From JAPPHA01 sp963662705 (GTDB lineage Bacteria; Pseudomonadota; Alphaproteobacteria; Rhodobacterales; Rhodobacteraceae), in contig OY759767.1 in assembly GCA_963662705.2 (NCBI GenBank), forward strand, positions 3,348,001 through 3,412,000: 64,000 nt of DNA, written 5' to 3'. The notes under the pieces were generated by a model that saw only the letters and a list, made by a program, of their open reading frames with translations, did not search any database and was not told where the DNA came from. Shown here piece by piece: positions 1 through 10,072 of this stretch (the stretch's first letter is position 1; each line of letters starts with the position of its first letter). Both the position numbers and the translations under genes were made by a program.

Positions 1-2243
1 ATTGCAGTTCCTGCGGGCGCTGGCTCGGAGGGCGCAAGCTGCACGGATTCGGGCAAGCCGGATTGCAATAGGCGTTCGCGAAGCGTTGACTCCAGTGCGT
101 GCACATGGGCAACGAGAACCGAATTCCTGGGCTCGAGCGGGATGCCGAACCGCGACATCGATCGTTCGACAAACCCGCGAACGGCCTCTGGAGAACCGAG
201 GAAGGTCGCCGCTTTCTTCCACTGGGGCGCCACTTCCTGCGGCTTCATCGCGTTCTGGGCAAAACGGGTCCGTGAGCGTTTCTCCTTTTCGGCGGTGTCG
301 CGCCAACGAATGTCCATCGCGTGAGCACCGTCCGAGAGGCGCAGGTCCAGTACCATTTGTCTGCTGTCCCGGCGCCGAAGCATCATCGCAGCCATAAGGG
401 CTTCGGTGACCGGACCACGCTCATCCGGTAGTGGCACGGTCACACCAGTTGCCTTGCGGATGTCTTCGGCCTTGCGCAGGATGACATTGAGGACGGCCCC
501 ATCGATGGCGCTGTCCGGTGAATACATCATGATTGACCGGACGAGTTCCGCCGGTTGGCCGAAACGGTCAACGCGGCCCTCACGTTGTTGGTGCCGGGTC
601 GGGTTCCACGAAAGGTCGTAATGTACCGCAGCGTCGAAGAGCTGCTGGAGGTTGATCCCTTCCGAGAGGCAATCCGTCGCAACAAGAATGCGTTGTTTCT
701 CCGTTTCGTCTTCTCCGGGTGCCATATTTACCACCCGGTTCCGCCGCTCGTCAGGTGTGAGTACCCCAGTGACCGCTTCGATGTGATGCCTTGGAAAAGC
801 CTTTCTGAGACCATCGCGGACATGCTCCGCCGTGGCGAGAAAGCGACAGAAGACGACCGGATTGACGCCCTGTTCGAGGAGCGGCTTGAGGACATCGATG
901 AGTGCTTCAAGTTTCGGATCGATCGCCTCCGTGAGACATTCAGCCTGTTGTACCAGGCTTGTCAGGTCGGGGTCCGTTTCGAAGACCGCACCGGGCTCAA
1001 CGTCAACGGCATCCTCGTCATCGCCGTCCTCATCATAGATCTGCGCCTCCAGGCGATCGGCTTCATTTGCCATGCGGTTGCGTAGCGCACTGAGAGCCGC
1101 GGTAGGAGACGAACCCACACAGCGCATCAGTGCCAGTGTTCCCCAGAACGCCAGGCGGCGTTCCCTTCGACCGGAACCGGCACGGGCAACGACTCCCAGG
1201 CAATAGTCGAGCACCGCTTCCTGGAAATCCAGATGCGGCTTCGACAGGTTGTATGGTGTCTCCTTGGTTTCGTGCCTCGGGAAAGCGCGTGTTTCACCCC
1301 ATTCTCCCGACACGAGGTCGATCCGCCGTCTCTGGACAAAGTGGCGGGCCAGTCGTTCGCGATAGCGGGCGTCGTCGAAATGCAGCGAGGCGAACTCCGG
1401 TTCGATCAATGACAGTAGCCGTGAGAATGCTTCTTCGTCTCCGGAGTGCGGCGTCGCGGTCAGCATGACGATGCGGCGGTCGGGGTCGGCAGCGAGGCCC
1501 TTGAGAAGTGCGAACCTCTGCTGCTTGCCCTTGTGTGTGCCTACGCAGGCGTGCGCCTCGTCAACGATCACGAAGTCGGGACACGCTCCGGCGAATCCCT
1601 CGCGACGCTTCTCGGCCTTGATGTAGTCCAGGCTGACAACCGTGTAGGGATAAGCGTCAAAGAGCGACTGAGCGACGGGCAAGCCGCGTTCAAGCCGCGC
1701 CGCAGAGCCGGAAGTCACCGCCACCGCATCTATGCCAAAGCGGGACGACAGTTCGGTCATCCACTGTTCGACCAGATGGGGCGGGCACAGGACTGAAAAC
1801 GCATCGACCTCACCCCGGTCCATGAACTCGCGAAGGATGAGACCAGCTTCGATGGTCTTGCCGATTCCCACGTCATCGGCGATCAGGAGGCGCGGCACTG
1901 GCAAACGGAGCGCCATCAGCAAGGGCACGAGTTGATAGGTGCGAGGCTCGAATGCCAACTGCGCCGCCGACCGGAACGGACCCGCGCCCCGACGGAGAGT
2001 GAGACGAAGCGCGTCGGCAAGAAGGGCAGCTTTGAATTGCACAGTAGCCGCCGCATTTTCAGGAAGTTCGAAACGGGCCGGCTCGACCGGCTCGATTTCC
2101 AGTTCGGGATTAAGGAAAACGGTATCGTGTTCGCTGCCGGTCAGCGGCCGAAGTGCGAGAACGTTCGCCCGCGACGTCGGCAGGGCTACCCACTCCCGGC
2201 CGCGAGCCCGGACAAGATCACCAGGAGAAAACGCGAGGGTCAT
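1..2243 (-). CDS. SNF2-like superfamily 2 helicase, C-terminus beyond the window
   Basis: The minus frame is open from an ATG at 2243 to the window edge, about 748 codons, so the C-terminus is missing. The Walker A segment IADDVGIGKTIEAG lies near residues 121-134, followed by a DEAH box (VIVDEAHAC) and a later RVDRFGQ motif, the SNF2/RapA-type motif VI. These mark an ATP-driven DNA translocase in the cytoplasm. The start lies 3 bases beyond the stop of the 1724-residue helicase upstream, so the two are almost certainly cotranscribed and translationally linked. In DISARM class 1 an SNF2 helicase (DrmD) accompanies a helicase and a DUF1998 protein, and this gene resembles that partner. No methyltransferase is visible here; one could lie to the left. 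Family assignment is firm, membership of a named defence system is inference. Confidence 0.85.
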   Translation of the reverse strand, partial: MTLAFSPGDLVRARGREWVALPTSRANVLALRPLTGSEHDTVFLNPELEIEPVEPARFELPENAAATVQFKAALLADALRLTLRRGAGPFRSAAQLAFEPRTYQLVPLLMALRLPVPRLLIADDVGIGKTIEAGLILREFMDRGEVDAFSVLCPPHLVEQWMTELSSRFGIDAVAVTSGSAARLERGLPVAQSLFDAYPYTVVSLDYIKAEKRREGFAGACPDFVIVDEAHACVGTHKGKQQRFALLKGLAADPDRRIVMLTATPHSGDEEAFSRLLSLIEPEFASLHFDDARYRERLARHFVQRRRIDLVSGEWGETRAFPRHETKETPYNLSKPHLDFQEAVLDYCLGVVARAGSGRRERRLAFWGTLALMRCVGSSPTAALSALRNRMANEADRLEAQIYDEDGDDEDAVDVEPGAVFETDPDLTSLVQQAECLTEAIDPKLEALIDVLKPLLEQGVNPVVFCRFLATAEHVRDGLRKAFPRHHIEAVTGVLTPDERRNRVVNMAPGEDETEKQRILVATDCLSEGINLQQLFDAAVHYDLSWNPTRHQQREGRVDRFGQPAELVRSIMMYSPDSAIDGAVLNVILRKAEDIRKATGVTVPLPDERGPVTEALMAAMMLRRRDSRQMVLDLRLSDGAHAMDIRWRDTAEKEKRSRTRFAQNAMKPQEVAPQWKKAATFLGSPEAVRGFVERSMSRFGIPLEPRNSVLVAHVHALESTLRERLLQSGLPESVQLAPSEPAPAGTA

Positions 2244-2246
2244 CCA

Positions 2247-5200
2247 TTAACCGGTCAATGTAGAAATCAACTGTGCCGGCACTCCACCGGAAGGATCGGA
2301 AGGCAGCTCGAAGAGGGTCCATCCCGTATCCTTTGCCGCCTCCGTGGCCGAACCGGGGATACAATCGTCCGTCGCAGCAACATAGTGGGTTCGCCAGGCA
2401 AAGGGGAACGAAGTCTCACCCAGAATCAATGGCTCCGCGTCGGGTGCCGGCACTGCATGCCGGGCGAAGGCCGCCTGCCAGCCGTTGGCAGCACCCGTTG
2501 CCGTCGGACTGGCTGCCAATTCGACCTGTCCCCGAGCAAGGTCGATCAGAAATTGCTGCACTTCTGGACTGGACCGGTCGATCAACTCGTGATCCGGCTG
2601 GTTGAAATACGATAGAAGGCATTTGTAACACCCCCGGACGCAAGCATCGTCCTCGCGCTCCCTGAGCAGTTCGGGATCACTTTGTGAAATCGCGTCTGCG
2701 ACACCATCAAAATGCATGAGTTCAAGTGCCCGCGTCGCGACCCGGTTCAGTGCCTTCGGGTCTTCAATCAGACGACTCAAGACACCGGCTCCGCCTTCGG
2801 TCGCTTCATAGGCAAGAATGGCGTGCCGGTCATCCCTGTTTGGCAACGGCTCCCCGAGGATTTCGCCTTCCTCCAGTTGGTAGACGACCGCAATGCTCCG
2901 CATGAGGGCATGCTGAACCGTCGCAACAGTCCTGGGATCAAGGCGATCATGGTTTTCGAAGCGAAGCAGGAGGGCATTTTTGCGATCCCGAACGATGGGG
3001 ACGATCCGTACCGGCAGAACGGCATCCGGCGGAGGATCCGTGTCCGGATGCTCATCTTCGGACTTGGCCCAGTACCCGGTCCGCGGATCAATCATGAACC
3101 CGAGCACCGTCCTGTCACGACGACGTTTCAAGCCCTTGTTGATGCGGCTGATCTCGGCGCTGTTGGCGTATTGTAGCGTCATCAGCTGCGTGTTTTCCAT
3201 TTTGACCGCTGCTTCGATGACCTCGACACGGCCGTGCTTCCGCGGCCAGGAAAACACGGTCTGGATCTCGAATCCTTGACGGACGCGTTCCTCGTCATTG
3301 GCGGTAATTCGCTCGGTCGGTGCTGCTTCCACGTTGTCGATCCTGAGGGTGCGCTTGATTGAAATCGCGTCTGCCATGGAAGCGTTGCAGGCGTGGCAGC
3401 GCGCGGTCTCGCGATCATGAGCCGCGCCGCAAACCGGGCAAATCGTGATGTCCCGCGTGGCAAGGTTCTGACCGTCGGCCGTACGGCTTTCCGGCGGAAG
3501 CTTGGCCTTGATGACACGATATGCCCGGCCTTCATGGTAGATGAGGCTCCGCGGACCGAATTCGGAAATGGCCAGGAACCGAGCGCGCTGCAAAAAGGCA
3601 CCGGTTTTGCCTTCTCCGGGAATGAAGGCGTAGAGCGGCAGCCTCGGGAAGTTGTAACCGGGCAGGAACCCTTCGGTTGCCAGGTAGCGGTAGGAATAGA
3701 AATCCGAACTGTTTGCCGCCTTTCCTTGCTCGAGAATGCCGATCTGATCCATTGCCTGCATCTGCGCGGCCTTGATCTTGCGTCGTTCCGATCCGGACAA
3801 ACCTGGCACCTGGGACCGTCTGTTGGCTTCAGTCAATTGCGCATGCGCAGAATGGTAGAGTTCCCTCCATCGGTCGAAGGCATTGTTGAATTCGGAAGGC
3901 GCTTGGGCAGCGACATCTGCCACATATTCGGCGGGTTCACCCATCCAGAGAGGTCTTGTGCCGTCCAGCGAGGACAGGATCTGGTTGAGCACACGGTGCA
4001 TCGGGGCGCGCGCCTTGTCGACCAGAGCCTGGTCCTGGATGACGTTCAGGATTTCGTCCTCGAGAGGATACCCGGTCTTTTTGAGGTTCAGAATTTCGGG
4101 GATGTCCGGGGAAAGGGCCAATCCAGCCTCTGCGAGCCAGATTGCCTGAAGATGCGACGTGACCAGATTCTTGTTGGCAATGTCCAATGCCGGTGGACGA
4201 ACCGCCCCTGCCACCATGTCGATTCGCCGCTCGAAAAAGTACTGGTCGTGCGGCGACTGCGCCGCGCAGTAGGTGAATATGGACGCCGCTTGCCCGGAGC
4301 GGCCGGAGCGGCCGGCACGTTGGGCATAGTTGGCGGGCGTCGGCGGGACATTGCGAAGGTAGACGGCATTCAGGGCCGATATGTCGACCCCAAGTTCCAT
4401 CGTCGGCGTGCAAAAGAGTGCCGGAAGGAACTGCCCGGATTCCCCGCTCTCCTTTATATCCGTTTCACATTCGGCAATCCGGGCCCTGTCGTCGTCTTCA
4501 AATCGAAAACGCCATTCCCGCCATTCCCGTTGCATCGGGGTTACCTGTGCCGTGTGCTCGCGGCTTTCCATCCCGAAGAGTGAGCTGCCGGTCTCTGCAA
4601 GTTCGTCTGCGATGCGGGTGTAAAGGTCGTGAAAGTACGGGTTTCCCAGTGTCTCGTTCCTCTGGATCGCTTCGCCCGGCACGATTCGAACCGCGGCGGG
4701 AGCCAGTCGCCAGCTTCGGACATCTCCATCGCTTGTCGCCAAAATCACCAGGCCTTCGTCAGCCAAAACGCCGAGAAGACCAGTCACGAAGGACAAGTAG
4801 TCTTGTCCGGAGAGCTTTGTCCCGATGACAGAGTCACGATTAAGCAGGCGCGCTATACGAGATCGTGGGCCACCACGAAGGATCATGTGTTCTTCTCGAA
4901 GACGCGTGGCGCGCCTGCTCGGCGCAATCGGAAAGAGGGCACTGCACTGCGGCAGCGTTTCCTTGTTGTCGATTGCCCATGGAGCACGAAGGAGCGAGCG
5001 TGACCGTTGGGATACGGTGTCGAGAATTGCCAGATTGAGGGCTTCCGTGCCAACAGCCAGGCCTTCAAGCATCGCTGCCAAAAGGGTCCGGATCGCGGAC
5101 CTGCGTTGCCTGAAATCCAGCGCGCCGAGTTCCGGCAATAAGGCGGCGAGGCGTTCGGCGTCCGCAGCCACGTCATCGAGGCCGACGAAGTCCACTGTGA

Positions 5201-7421
5201 CCAGTTTCAGCGCGGACAGGTTCGGATTGGTGAAGCGCCATCCCCTCCGCAGGTCGGTCCAGACCCGGTGCGCCAGTACTTTCGCAAGTGTTCGTTCCGC
5301 ATCGCTTCGAACTACCGCGCCGGCGTCCGGGTTCATCATCCAGTGCAATCGGCAGGCCGTGTTCGAGCCCGTGAACCCCAACGCTCGCTGGACACGGAAG
5401 CCGAATTCGTCGTCCCTCAGACCGTCTTTACCTGCATCGAGAACTGCCCGGAGAAGTGCACCGCGAAGGAGACTCACGAAGAGGACGTCATTGAAATGTC
5501 CGGCCTGAAGTGCCGCGTCCTGACGGTTGTCGGTAAAACCCAGAATCTTGCGCTTGTCATCCGGTATGGTGCTTTCGGGCAGGTTCAGCCACTGCAGGGC
5601 GCTAGAGACAAGTACAGTTGTTGCCGAACTCCGGCCTTCGGCTGTAAGCCCGGCGAGCTTGCTGCGCTCGCGCATGCGAGTCTGCGGTTCGTCGAGACAA
5701 CGGGCGCAAAAGCCAAACTTGCCTGGAATAAACCAGAATGACTCCCCTTCTTCTGAAATACGGCCGTTGCCTGCAACCGTTACGTTTTCCGGCACTCGTT
5801 TCCTTCGGTTGGGTCGCAGCTTGAGGACGCCACTCTTCTCCTCTGTCCAACCTTCAGGGAAATTATCGACTTCACCGTTGAACCGGTAGTCAGGGTCGTC
5901 ACGCCCGGTTGGAGTCAGGTATCCGGCGATCTCGGTCCAATCATCGCTTTCGATCGGTGTGTCGTCGATGTCGCGGGGAAGGATGACGGAACCTTCCTCG
6001 TCCTCAGTCCTGGTTACGACATAATACTCCTGGCCGCACCCACGGCAGAAGCGAACCGGATAAAGCCGGGTTCCAGGCGACTTTGGGTCTTCGAGTTGGC
6101 CTTCGAGCAGGATGGTTCGCGGTTTTGCACGAAGCGTAGCAAATACCTCGCCGGCGCCCGCGACAAAACGGTGAAGCTTGAAGGCCAGGAAAGCACGGTC
6201 TCCGTCGCCGCCCCGGTCTTTCCCAGGAAGGCTGACACGGGCAAGGAAGTCCTCCAGCACAGCCTGGCAGCGATCGAATTCGGCAACACTGGATTCCGCA
6301 AGCTTCCAGGCGGCTTCACCGAAGGGCATTGGCTGCCGGCGTTTCAGTGTCAGGCCGTCCTTGAGACCAAGCGCAAGTTCCGTCCAGACAGCGAGCGGGT
6401 GAGTCCTGAGATCAGAATCCGTCAGACATGCAGGGAGACCGCTTTCGATTACTTCGGCAAGCTTTGGTTCAACGTGCTGGAGCCCGAGTTCGTCATCCGT
6501 GGCCCGGCGTAGCGACTCGTCGATCACCGCATCGGGACCGATCTGGAGTCCAAACAGGCAGGAAGCCGCTTCGGAAACCGCAAGCGCCCTCTGGTCGTCG
6601 CTGCCTTCGCTTGCCATTGTCGCCGAAGTTCCGATGCAGATCGGTGCCTTGCCGGGTGTGCAGCGATCACGTATTCGCCGGACAAGGATCGCAACGTCGG
6701 CCCCTTGGCGCCCCCGATAGGTGTGGAGTTCATCCAGGACGATGAATTCGAGGCCTCGCGCATTTGCAATGACACGGGTATCGGTGCTGTCCTGCCGGGT
6801 TAGAAGAAGTTCGGCCATCATGAAGTTGGTCAGGAGAATGTCCGGAGGTTCGGCAGCGATTTGCAACCGCGCTTCCTGGCTCTCCTGGCCAGTGAAACGT
6901 CGGACCGTCGGTTTGAGCTGCTCAGGCAAACCCGACTGATCGATAAACCTGTCGATTTCCATGAGTTGGCTGTTGGCAAGCGCGTTCATGGGATAAATGA
7001 TAACCGCACGGGTCCTCGGGGCCTGGCCGGCCTTGCGTGCCCGAATGACGGCATCGACGATCGGGACAAAGTAACAGAGAGATTTCCCCGAACCGGTACC
7101 CGTCGTTACCACGAAACTGGTTCCGGCGCGGGCCTTGGCGATGGCCTGTCCCTGGTGCCTGTGAAATGTGACCGAAGATGAGGCAAAACGGAAGATTTGC
7201 GCGGTTTCCGGACAAAGGTCTCCGGAATCAGCCAGATCGTCCGCCGTTGGTCCCGCTTCGTAATGCGGGTTCATGGAAAGTAACGGGTCCGGCCAGAACC
7301 GGCCGATCTCGTACTGGCGTGCTATCTCCTCCTTGAGATCGGTCGCACGGATCTTGCTGAAAGATCGAGAGAAACTGGCATAGTTCTTGACAACGTGGCG
7401 ATCGAAATGGAAGGCTTTCAT
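2247..7421 (-). CDS. Very large DEAD/DEAH helicase with C-terminal DUF1998 (DruE/DrmAB-like)
   Basis: A 1724-residue protein. Walker A (VVTTGTGSGKS) is at about residues 104-114 and the DEAD-type box is DELH at 230-233, in VLDELHTYRGRQGADVA. A CxxC site (CRGCGQEYY) lies in the middle. Motif VI reads YAQRAGRSGRSG after an ELGVDIS motif. The C-terminal part has paired cysteines (CPVCGAAHD, CHAC and later CVRGCYKC), the zinc-binding signature of DUF1998. Large helicases with DUF1998 are hallmarks of Druantia (DruE) and, split in two, of DISARM (DrmA/DrmB); MrfA-type repair helicases share the fold but are half the length. It precedes the SNF2-like gene by 3 bases, so the pair is probably a defence or DNA-repair module. 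Start chosen at the ATG at 7421. Confidence 0.88.
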   Translation of the reverse strand: MKAFHFDRHVVKNYASFSRSFSKIRATDLKEEIARQYEIGRFWPDPLLSMNPHYEAGPTADDLADSGDLCPETAQIFRFASSSVTFHRHQGQAIAKARAGTSFVVTTGTGSGKSLCYFVPIVDAVIRARKAGQAPRTRAVIIYPMNALANSQLMEIDRFIDQSGLPEQLKPTVRRFTGQESQEARLQIAAEPPDILLTNFMMAELLLTRQDSTDTRVIANARGLEFIVLDELHTYRGRQGADVAILVRRIRDRCTPGKAPICIGTSATMASEGSDDQRALAVSEAASCLFGLQIGPDAVIDESLRRATDDELGLQHVEPKLAEVIESGLPACLTDSDLRTHPLAVWTELALGLKDGLTLKRRQPMPFGEAAWKLAESSVAEFDRCQAVLEDFLARVSLPGKDRGGDGDRAFLAFKLHRFVAGAGEVFATLRAKPRTILLEGQLEDPKSPGTRLYPVRFCRGCGQEYYVVTRTEDEEGSVILPRDIDDTPIESDDWTEIAGYLTPTGRDDPDYRFNGEVDNFPEGWTEEKSGVLKLRPNRRKRVPENVTVAGNGRISEEGESFWFIPGKFGFCARCLDEPQTRMRERSKLAGLTAEGRSSATTVLVSSALQWLNLPESTIPDDKRKILGFTDNRQDAALQAGHFNDVLFVSLLRGALLRAVLDAGKDGLRDDEFGFRVQRALGFTGSNTACRLHWMMNPDAGAVVRSDAERTLAKVLAHRVWTDLRRGWRFTNPNLSALKLVTVDFVGLDDVAADAERLAALLPELGALDFRQRRSAIRTLLAAMLEGLAVGTEALNLAILDTVSQRSRSLLRAPWAIDNKETLPQCSALFPIAPSRRATRLREEHMILRGGPRSRIARLLNRDSVIGTKLSGQDYLSFVTGLLGVLADEGLVILATSDGDVRSWRLAPAAVRIVPGEAIQRNETLGNPYFHDLYTRIADELAETGSSLFGMESREHTAQVTPMQREWREWRFRFEDDDRARIAECETDIKESGESGQFLPALFCTPTMELGVDISALNAVYLRNVPPTPANYAQRAGRSGRSGQAASIFTYCAAQSPHDQYFFERRIDMVAGAVRPPALDIANKNLVTSHLQAIWLAEAGLALSPDIPEILNLKKTGYPLEDEILNVIQDQALVDKARAPMHRVLNQILSSLDGTRPLWMGEPAEYVADVAAQAPSEFNNAFDRWRELYHSAHAQLTEANRRSQVPGLSGSERRKIKAAQMQAMDQIGILEQGKAANSSDFYSYRYLATEGFLPGYNFPRLPLYAFIPGEGKTGAFLQRARFLAISEFGPRSLIYHEGRAYRVIKAKLPPESRTADGQNLATRDITICPVCGAAHDRETARCHACNASMADAISIKRTLRIDNVEAAPTERITANDEERVRQGFEIQTVFSWPRKHGRVEVIEAAVKMENTQLMTLQYANSAEISRINKGLKRRRDRTVLGFMIDPRTGYWAKSEDEHPDTDPPPDAVLPVRIVPIVRDRKNALLLRFENHDRLDPRTVATVQHALMRSIAVVYQLEEGEILGEPLPNRDDRHAILAYEATEGGAGVLSRLIEDPKALNRVATRALELMHFDGVADAISQSDPELLREREDDACVRGCYKCLLSYFNQPDHELIDRSSPEVQQFLIDLARGQVELAASPTATGAANGWQAAFARHAVPAPDAEPLILGETSFPFAWRTHYVAATDDCIPGSATEAAKDTGWTLFELPSDPSGGVPAQLISTLTG

Positions 7422-7815
7422 GCCCTTCTCCCAACCGGAAAGCTGAGTTTCTCTCTCCCGCTCACAAATGCGGTTTTAGTCAACCCAGGGAGGTATAAGG
7501 TGTCGGTAAGCGAGTGCAACCTGATCCAATTCATGAGACATCAATACTCCGTCCCCAGAGGCATCCAGTTTCCGAACTGTTGTGAGGAGCAACTTGAAAG
7601 TCTGGCAGGTGCAATGCTCGTTTCAAAGTGAGGCGGAATTAGGCCTGAGTTAGGATTGGCCGAGCAATCTGATTGGGTTCTTTCACCATGGACGAAAACC
7701 ATACGGACAGACTTCATATTGGAGCCTTAAATCCCAACATTGCGTTATTTGCCTCCATTTGCATTATTCGGGTGAAAGCCAGCTAGCCAACCGCCTAATG
7801 AGACATGATGACATC
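7422..7815. other. Divergent intergenic region between helicase operon and AAA-TOPRIM pair
   Basis: About 390 bases with no supported gene. It separates the minus-strand helicase operon from the plus-strand ATPase gene and must carry both promoters. Base composition falls here from GC-rich to clearly AT-richer, marking the left edge of a segment with different composition that runs to about 9940. I could not pick a convincing -35/-10 pair. Confidence 0.5.
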
Positions 7816-8928
7816 ATGATGATTCGCGCCCTGAACCTTGACGGTTATCGTCGGTTTAAGTCCTTCAAGGTGCCCAACTTTAAACGGGTGAACCTTTTGG
7901 TAGGAATGAACAATTGCGGTAAGTCTTCCATACTTGAGGCCTTGGATTTCTTGATTTCAGGGGGTAATCCCTCCGTCTTTATCCGCCCTCTTCGACATCG
8001 TGGCGAAAAAAGTCATGGTGAGTCTCGGGCAATTCCTGTCGTTACCCACTTGTTTTTCGGCCATCCGACTCCGCGTCCTGGTATCAAGTTGCGCATTTCC
8101 TCAGAAAGTGAAGCCCATTCCCTGACGGTTGAAATTGTTACGCTAGAGGATAAAGCCGAGCAAAAGACACTATTTGACTTTAGTGTGGCGAGAGCACTGC
8201 TAGACGCTGGAGACGACCCCATTCCTTCACTGGGTCTCCAAATTACAGGCGGGAATACAGTTGGTTTACCAAGTATCCCAATAATGGAGGATGGCTCGGT
8301 AACACTTCCGACAACTTTCGGTTTTAGGAGGGCGTTGTCCGAATTTTTTCATCGCGCAACCCCATCTATATCCTTAACGCCAGAATCTCTTTTTCCACAT
8401 TCAATGAACGAAATGTGGGACAGTGCAATTGCTGACAATCGTGAATCGGAAGTTGTTGATGCAATGAAAATTCTTGAAGACGACATTGCATCCATCCATT
8501 TTTTGACTGGGCGGGACTCGAGTACAACGCGAGACGGAATTTTAGTTGGTTTTCAAAATTCTGGCCCTCGTTTGCCGCTCGGCAGTTTCGGTGACGGAAT
8601 GCGCCGATTACTTGCTTTGTCGCTTGCACTGGTTAGAGCCAATAGTGGTTATCTTCTAGTCGACGAAATCGACACGGGTCTCCATTTTTCGGTTATGGAA
8701 AAAATGTGGAACCTTGTAATCAAAACTGCGCGAAAGTCGAATATTCAGGTTTTTGCCACAACTCATAGTTACGATTGCATAAGAGGATTAGCGTCCCTAG
8801 TTGAAACCCAGCCTGATCTTGCGTCAGATGTATCAATTCAGAAAATTGAAAGTTCATTGAACAAAGCCGTAAGTCTTGATGCCGAACAAATTCAGTTGGC
8901 CGTGCGGCAGAACATTGAGATCCGGTAA
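7816..8928 (+). CDS. AAA/ABC-type ATPase of OLD/SMC-like family
   Basis: About 370 residues. The N-terminus IRALNLDGYRRFKSF is typical of AAA_15/AAA_21 (OLD-like) ATPases. Walker A is GMNNCGKSS at about residues 30-38. A late LPLGSFGDGMRRLLAL segment fits the ABC signature, and Walker B YLLVDEIDTGLH is near residue 280, followed by ATTHSYD (the switch histidine). In-frame ATGs at 7798, 7816 and 7819 are possible; 7816 fits the family N-terminus. The stop overlaps the next start by one base (TAATG), so the two products are coupled. An ATPase coupled to a TOPRIM-like partner is the layout of split OLD/Gabija-like nuclease defences. The segment is AT-richer than its surroundings, consistent with transfer. 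Confidence 0.85.
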   Translation: MMIRALNLDGYRRFKSFKVPNFKRVNLLVGMNNCGKSSILEALDFLISGGNPSVFIRPLRHRGEKSHGESRAIPVVTHLFFGHPTPRPGIKLRISSESEAHSLTVEIVTLEDKAEQKTLFDFSVARALLDAGDDPIPSLGLQITGGNTVGLPSIPIMEDGSVTLPTTFGFRRALSEFFHRATPSISLTPESLFPHSMNEMWDSAIADNRESEVVDAMKILEDDIASIHFLTGRDSSTTRDGILVGFQNSGPRLPLGSFGDGMRRLLALSLALVRANSGYLLVDEIDTGLHFSVMEKMWNLVIKTARKSNIQVFATTHSYDCIRGLASLVETQPDLASDVSIQKIESSLNKAVSLDAEQIQLAVRQNIEIR

Positions 8929-9581
8929 TGGTTAATTCCATTCGTCGTTCCAAACTCCATGTTGAGGGCAAGAATGACCAGCACGCAATCATACATTTGC
9001 TCATCAGGCATGGGATCGACTACGACGCGAAGGATTGGCCTGCAACGTTTCCATCAATCGAGGCAATAGGCAGTAAGGAAGATTTACTTGCCGGCACTGA
9101 AACGGCTGTCCGTTTGAGCAATAATTTGTCGATCGGCTTCGTATTGGACGCCAATTCGTCGCTTCAAGACCGATGGACCTCAATCAAGTCACACCTCGAA
9201 AAGGTTGGCATGGAGGTTCCTGATGAAATTCCTGTCGGCGGCTTTGTCGGAGATGCTGAAGAATTTCAGGCAAGAGTCGGCGTGTGGCTCATGCCCGACA
9301 ACCAACGCGTTGGCACCCTAGAGGAATTTCTTCAGACGCTCATCGATGAAAGTGATGAATTGATTTCGCTTGCCGAAAAATCTTCCGATCGGGCAAAAAA
9401 ACTTGGTGCGAGTTTTCGGGATGTCGATCGAAATAAAGCCATAATGCACACATGGCTTGCGTGGCAGGAAACCCCTGGCTTACCTTACGGTACTGCCATT
9501 CGAGCCCGCTTCTTCCGCCATGATAGCTCGGCGGCCAACGCCTTTGTCGCATGGTTTCGCATTGTATTCGGCATTAAATGA
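8928..9581 (+). CDS. TOPRIM-like (DUF3226-type) protein, partner of the AAA ATPase
   Basis: A 217-residue protein starting at the ATG in the TAATG overlap with the ATPase gene. KLHVEGKNDQHAIIHLL near the N-terminus gives the conserved TOPRIM glutamate, and GFVLDANSSLQDRW about 60 residues later gives the aspartate motif, a layout seen in DUF3226 proteins. TOPRIM folds bind metal and cut or join nucleic acid, so this could be the nuclease arm of a two-gene ATP-gated defence module, but no activity is shown by sequence. The gene is AT-rich like its partner. No third gene follows in the same operon. Confidence 0.7.
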   Translation: MVNSIRRSKLHVEGKNDQHAIIHLLIRHGIDYDAKDWPATFPSIEAIGSKEDLLAGTETAVRLSNNLSIGFVLDANSSLQDRWTSIKSHLEKVGMEVPDEIPVGGFVGDAEEFQARVGVWLMPDNQRVGTLEEFLQTLIDESDELISLAEKSSDRAKKLGASFRDVDRNKAIMHTWLAWQETPGLPYGTAIRARFFRHDSSAANAFVAWFRIVFGIK

Positions 9582-10072
9582 AGTTGCTTGCACAATCGCC
9601 ATTATCGCCTCCGATCAACCAATCCCGGGGCCGGAAGGCAAACAATCCATATCTCAAATCCCCATTCTCCAAATCTCGTCGTGACATCTCGCGCACTTGG
9701 CGGCTGTCAGGCTTGAGGAAAACGAAGGGAATGCACGGAAAAGACACTGGCATCCCCTACCGAACCTTCGACTTGGGCTTAATCGCAGTCGTAGACGATC
9801 TCATGTCTTGTCCTCCACACGTTCGAAAAGACAATGATCGGAAGACAGACTTCAATGCTCCATTCCTCGGGTTTCTCGTTTGATTCCGTATCGTCTTCCC
9901 TTCACCACCATCAATCAGTTCTCAATCGCAAACCACTACGAAAATGACGGATGGCTCGCGAGGTCCGTCAGCGAGGACTCGCGGCCGTGCCGCGAATTAT
10001 CGGCGATCACGGCGAGACAGGGGAATTTCCACTCCGCTTGGAAAGGCATCGATTGTCGGCCATAACGGCGCC
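9582..10072. other. Intergenic region upstream of cobA; nothing recognised
   Basis: About 490 bases. A plus-strand open frame of 101 codons (9578-9883) resembles nothing I know and is probably chance. Composition returns to GC-rich at about 9940. I looked for a cobalamin riboswitch (B12 box and surrounding stems) before cobA and saw none. Confidence 0.4.

Noticed and set aside
9582..10072. Cobalamin riboswitch before cobA
   Set aside because: No B12 box or matching stems could be found.
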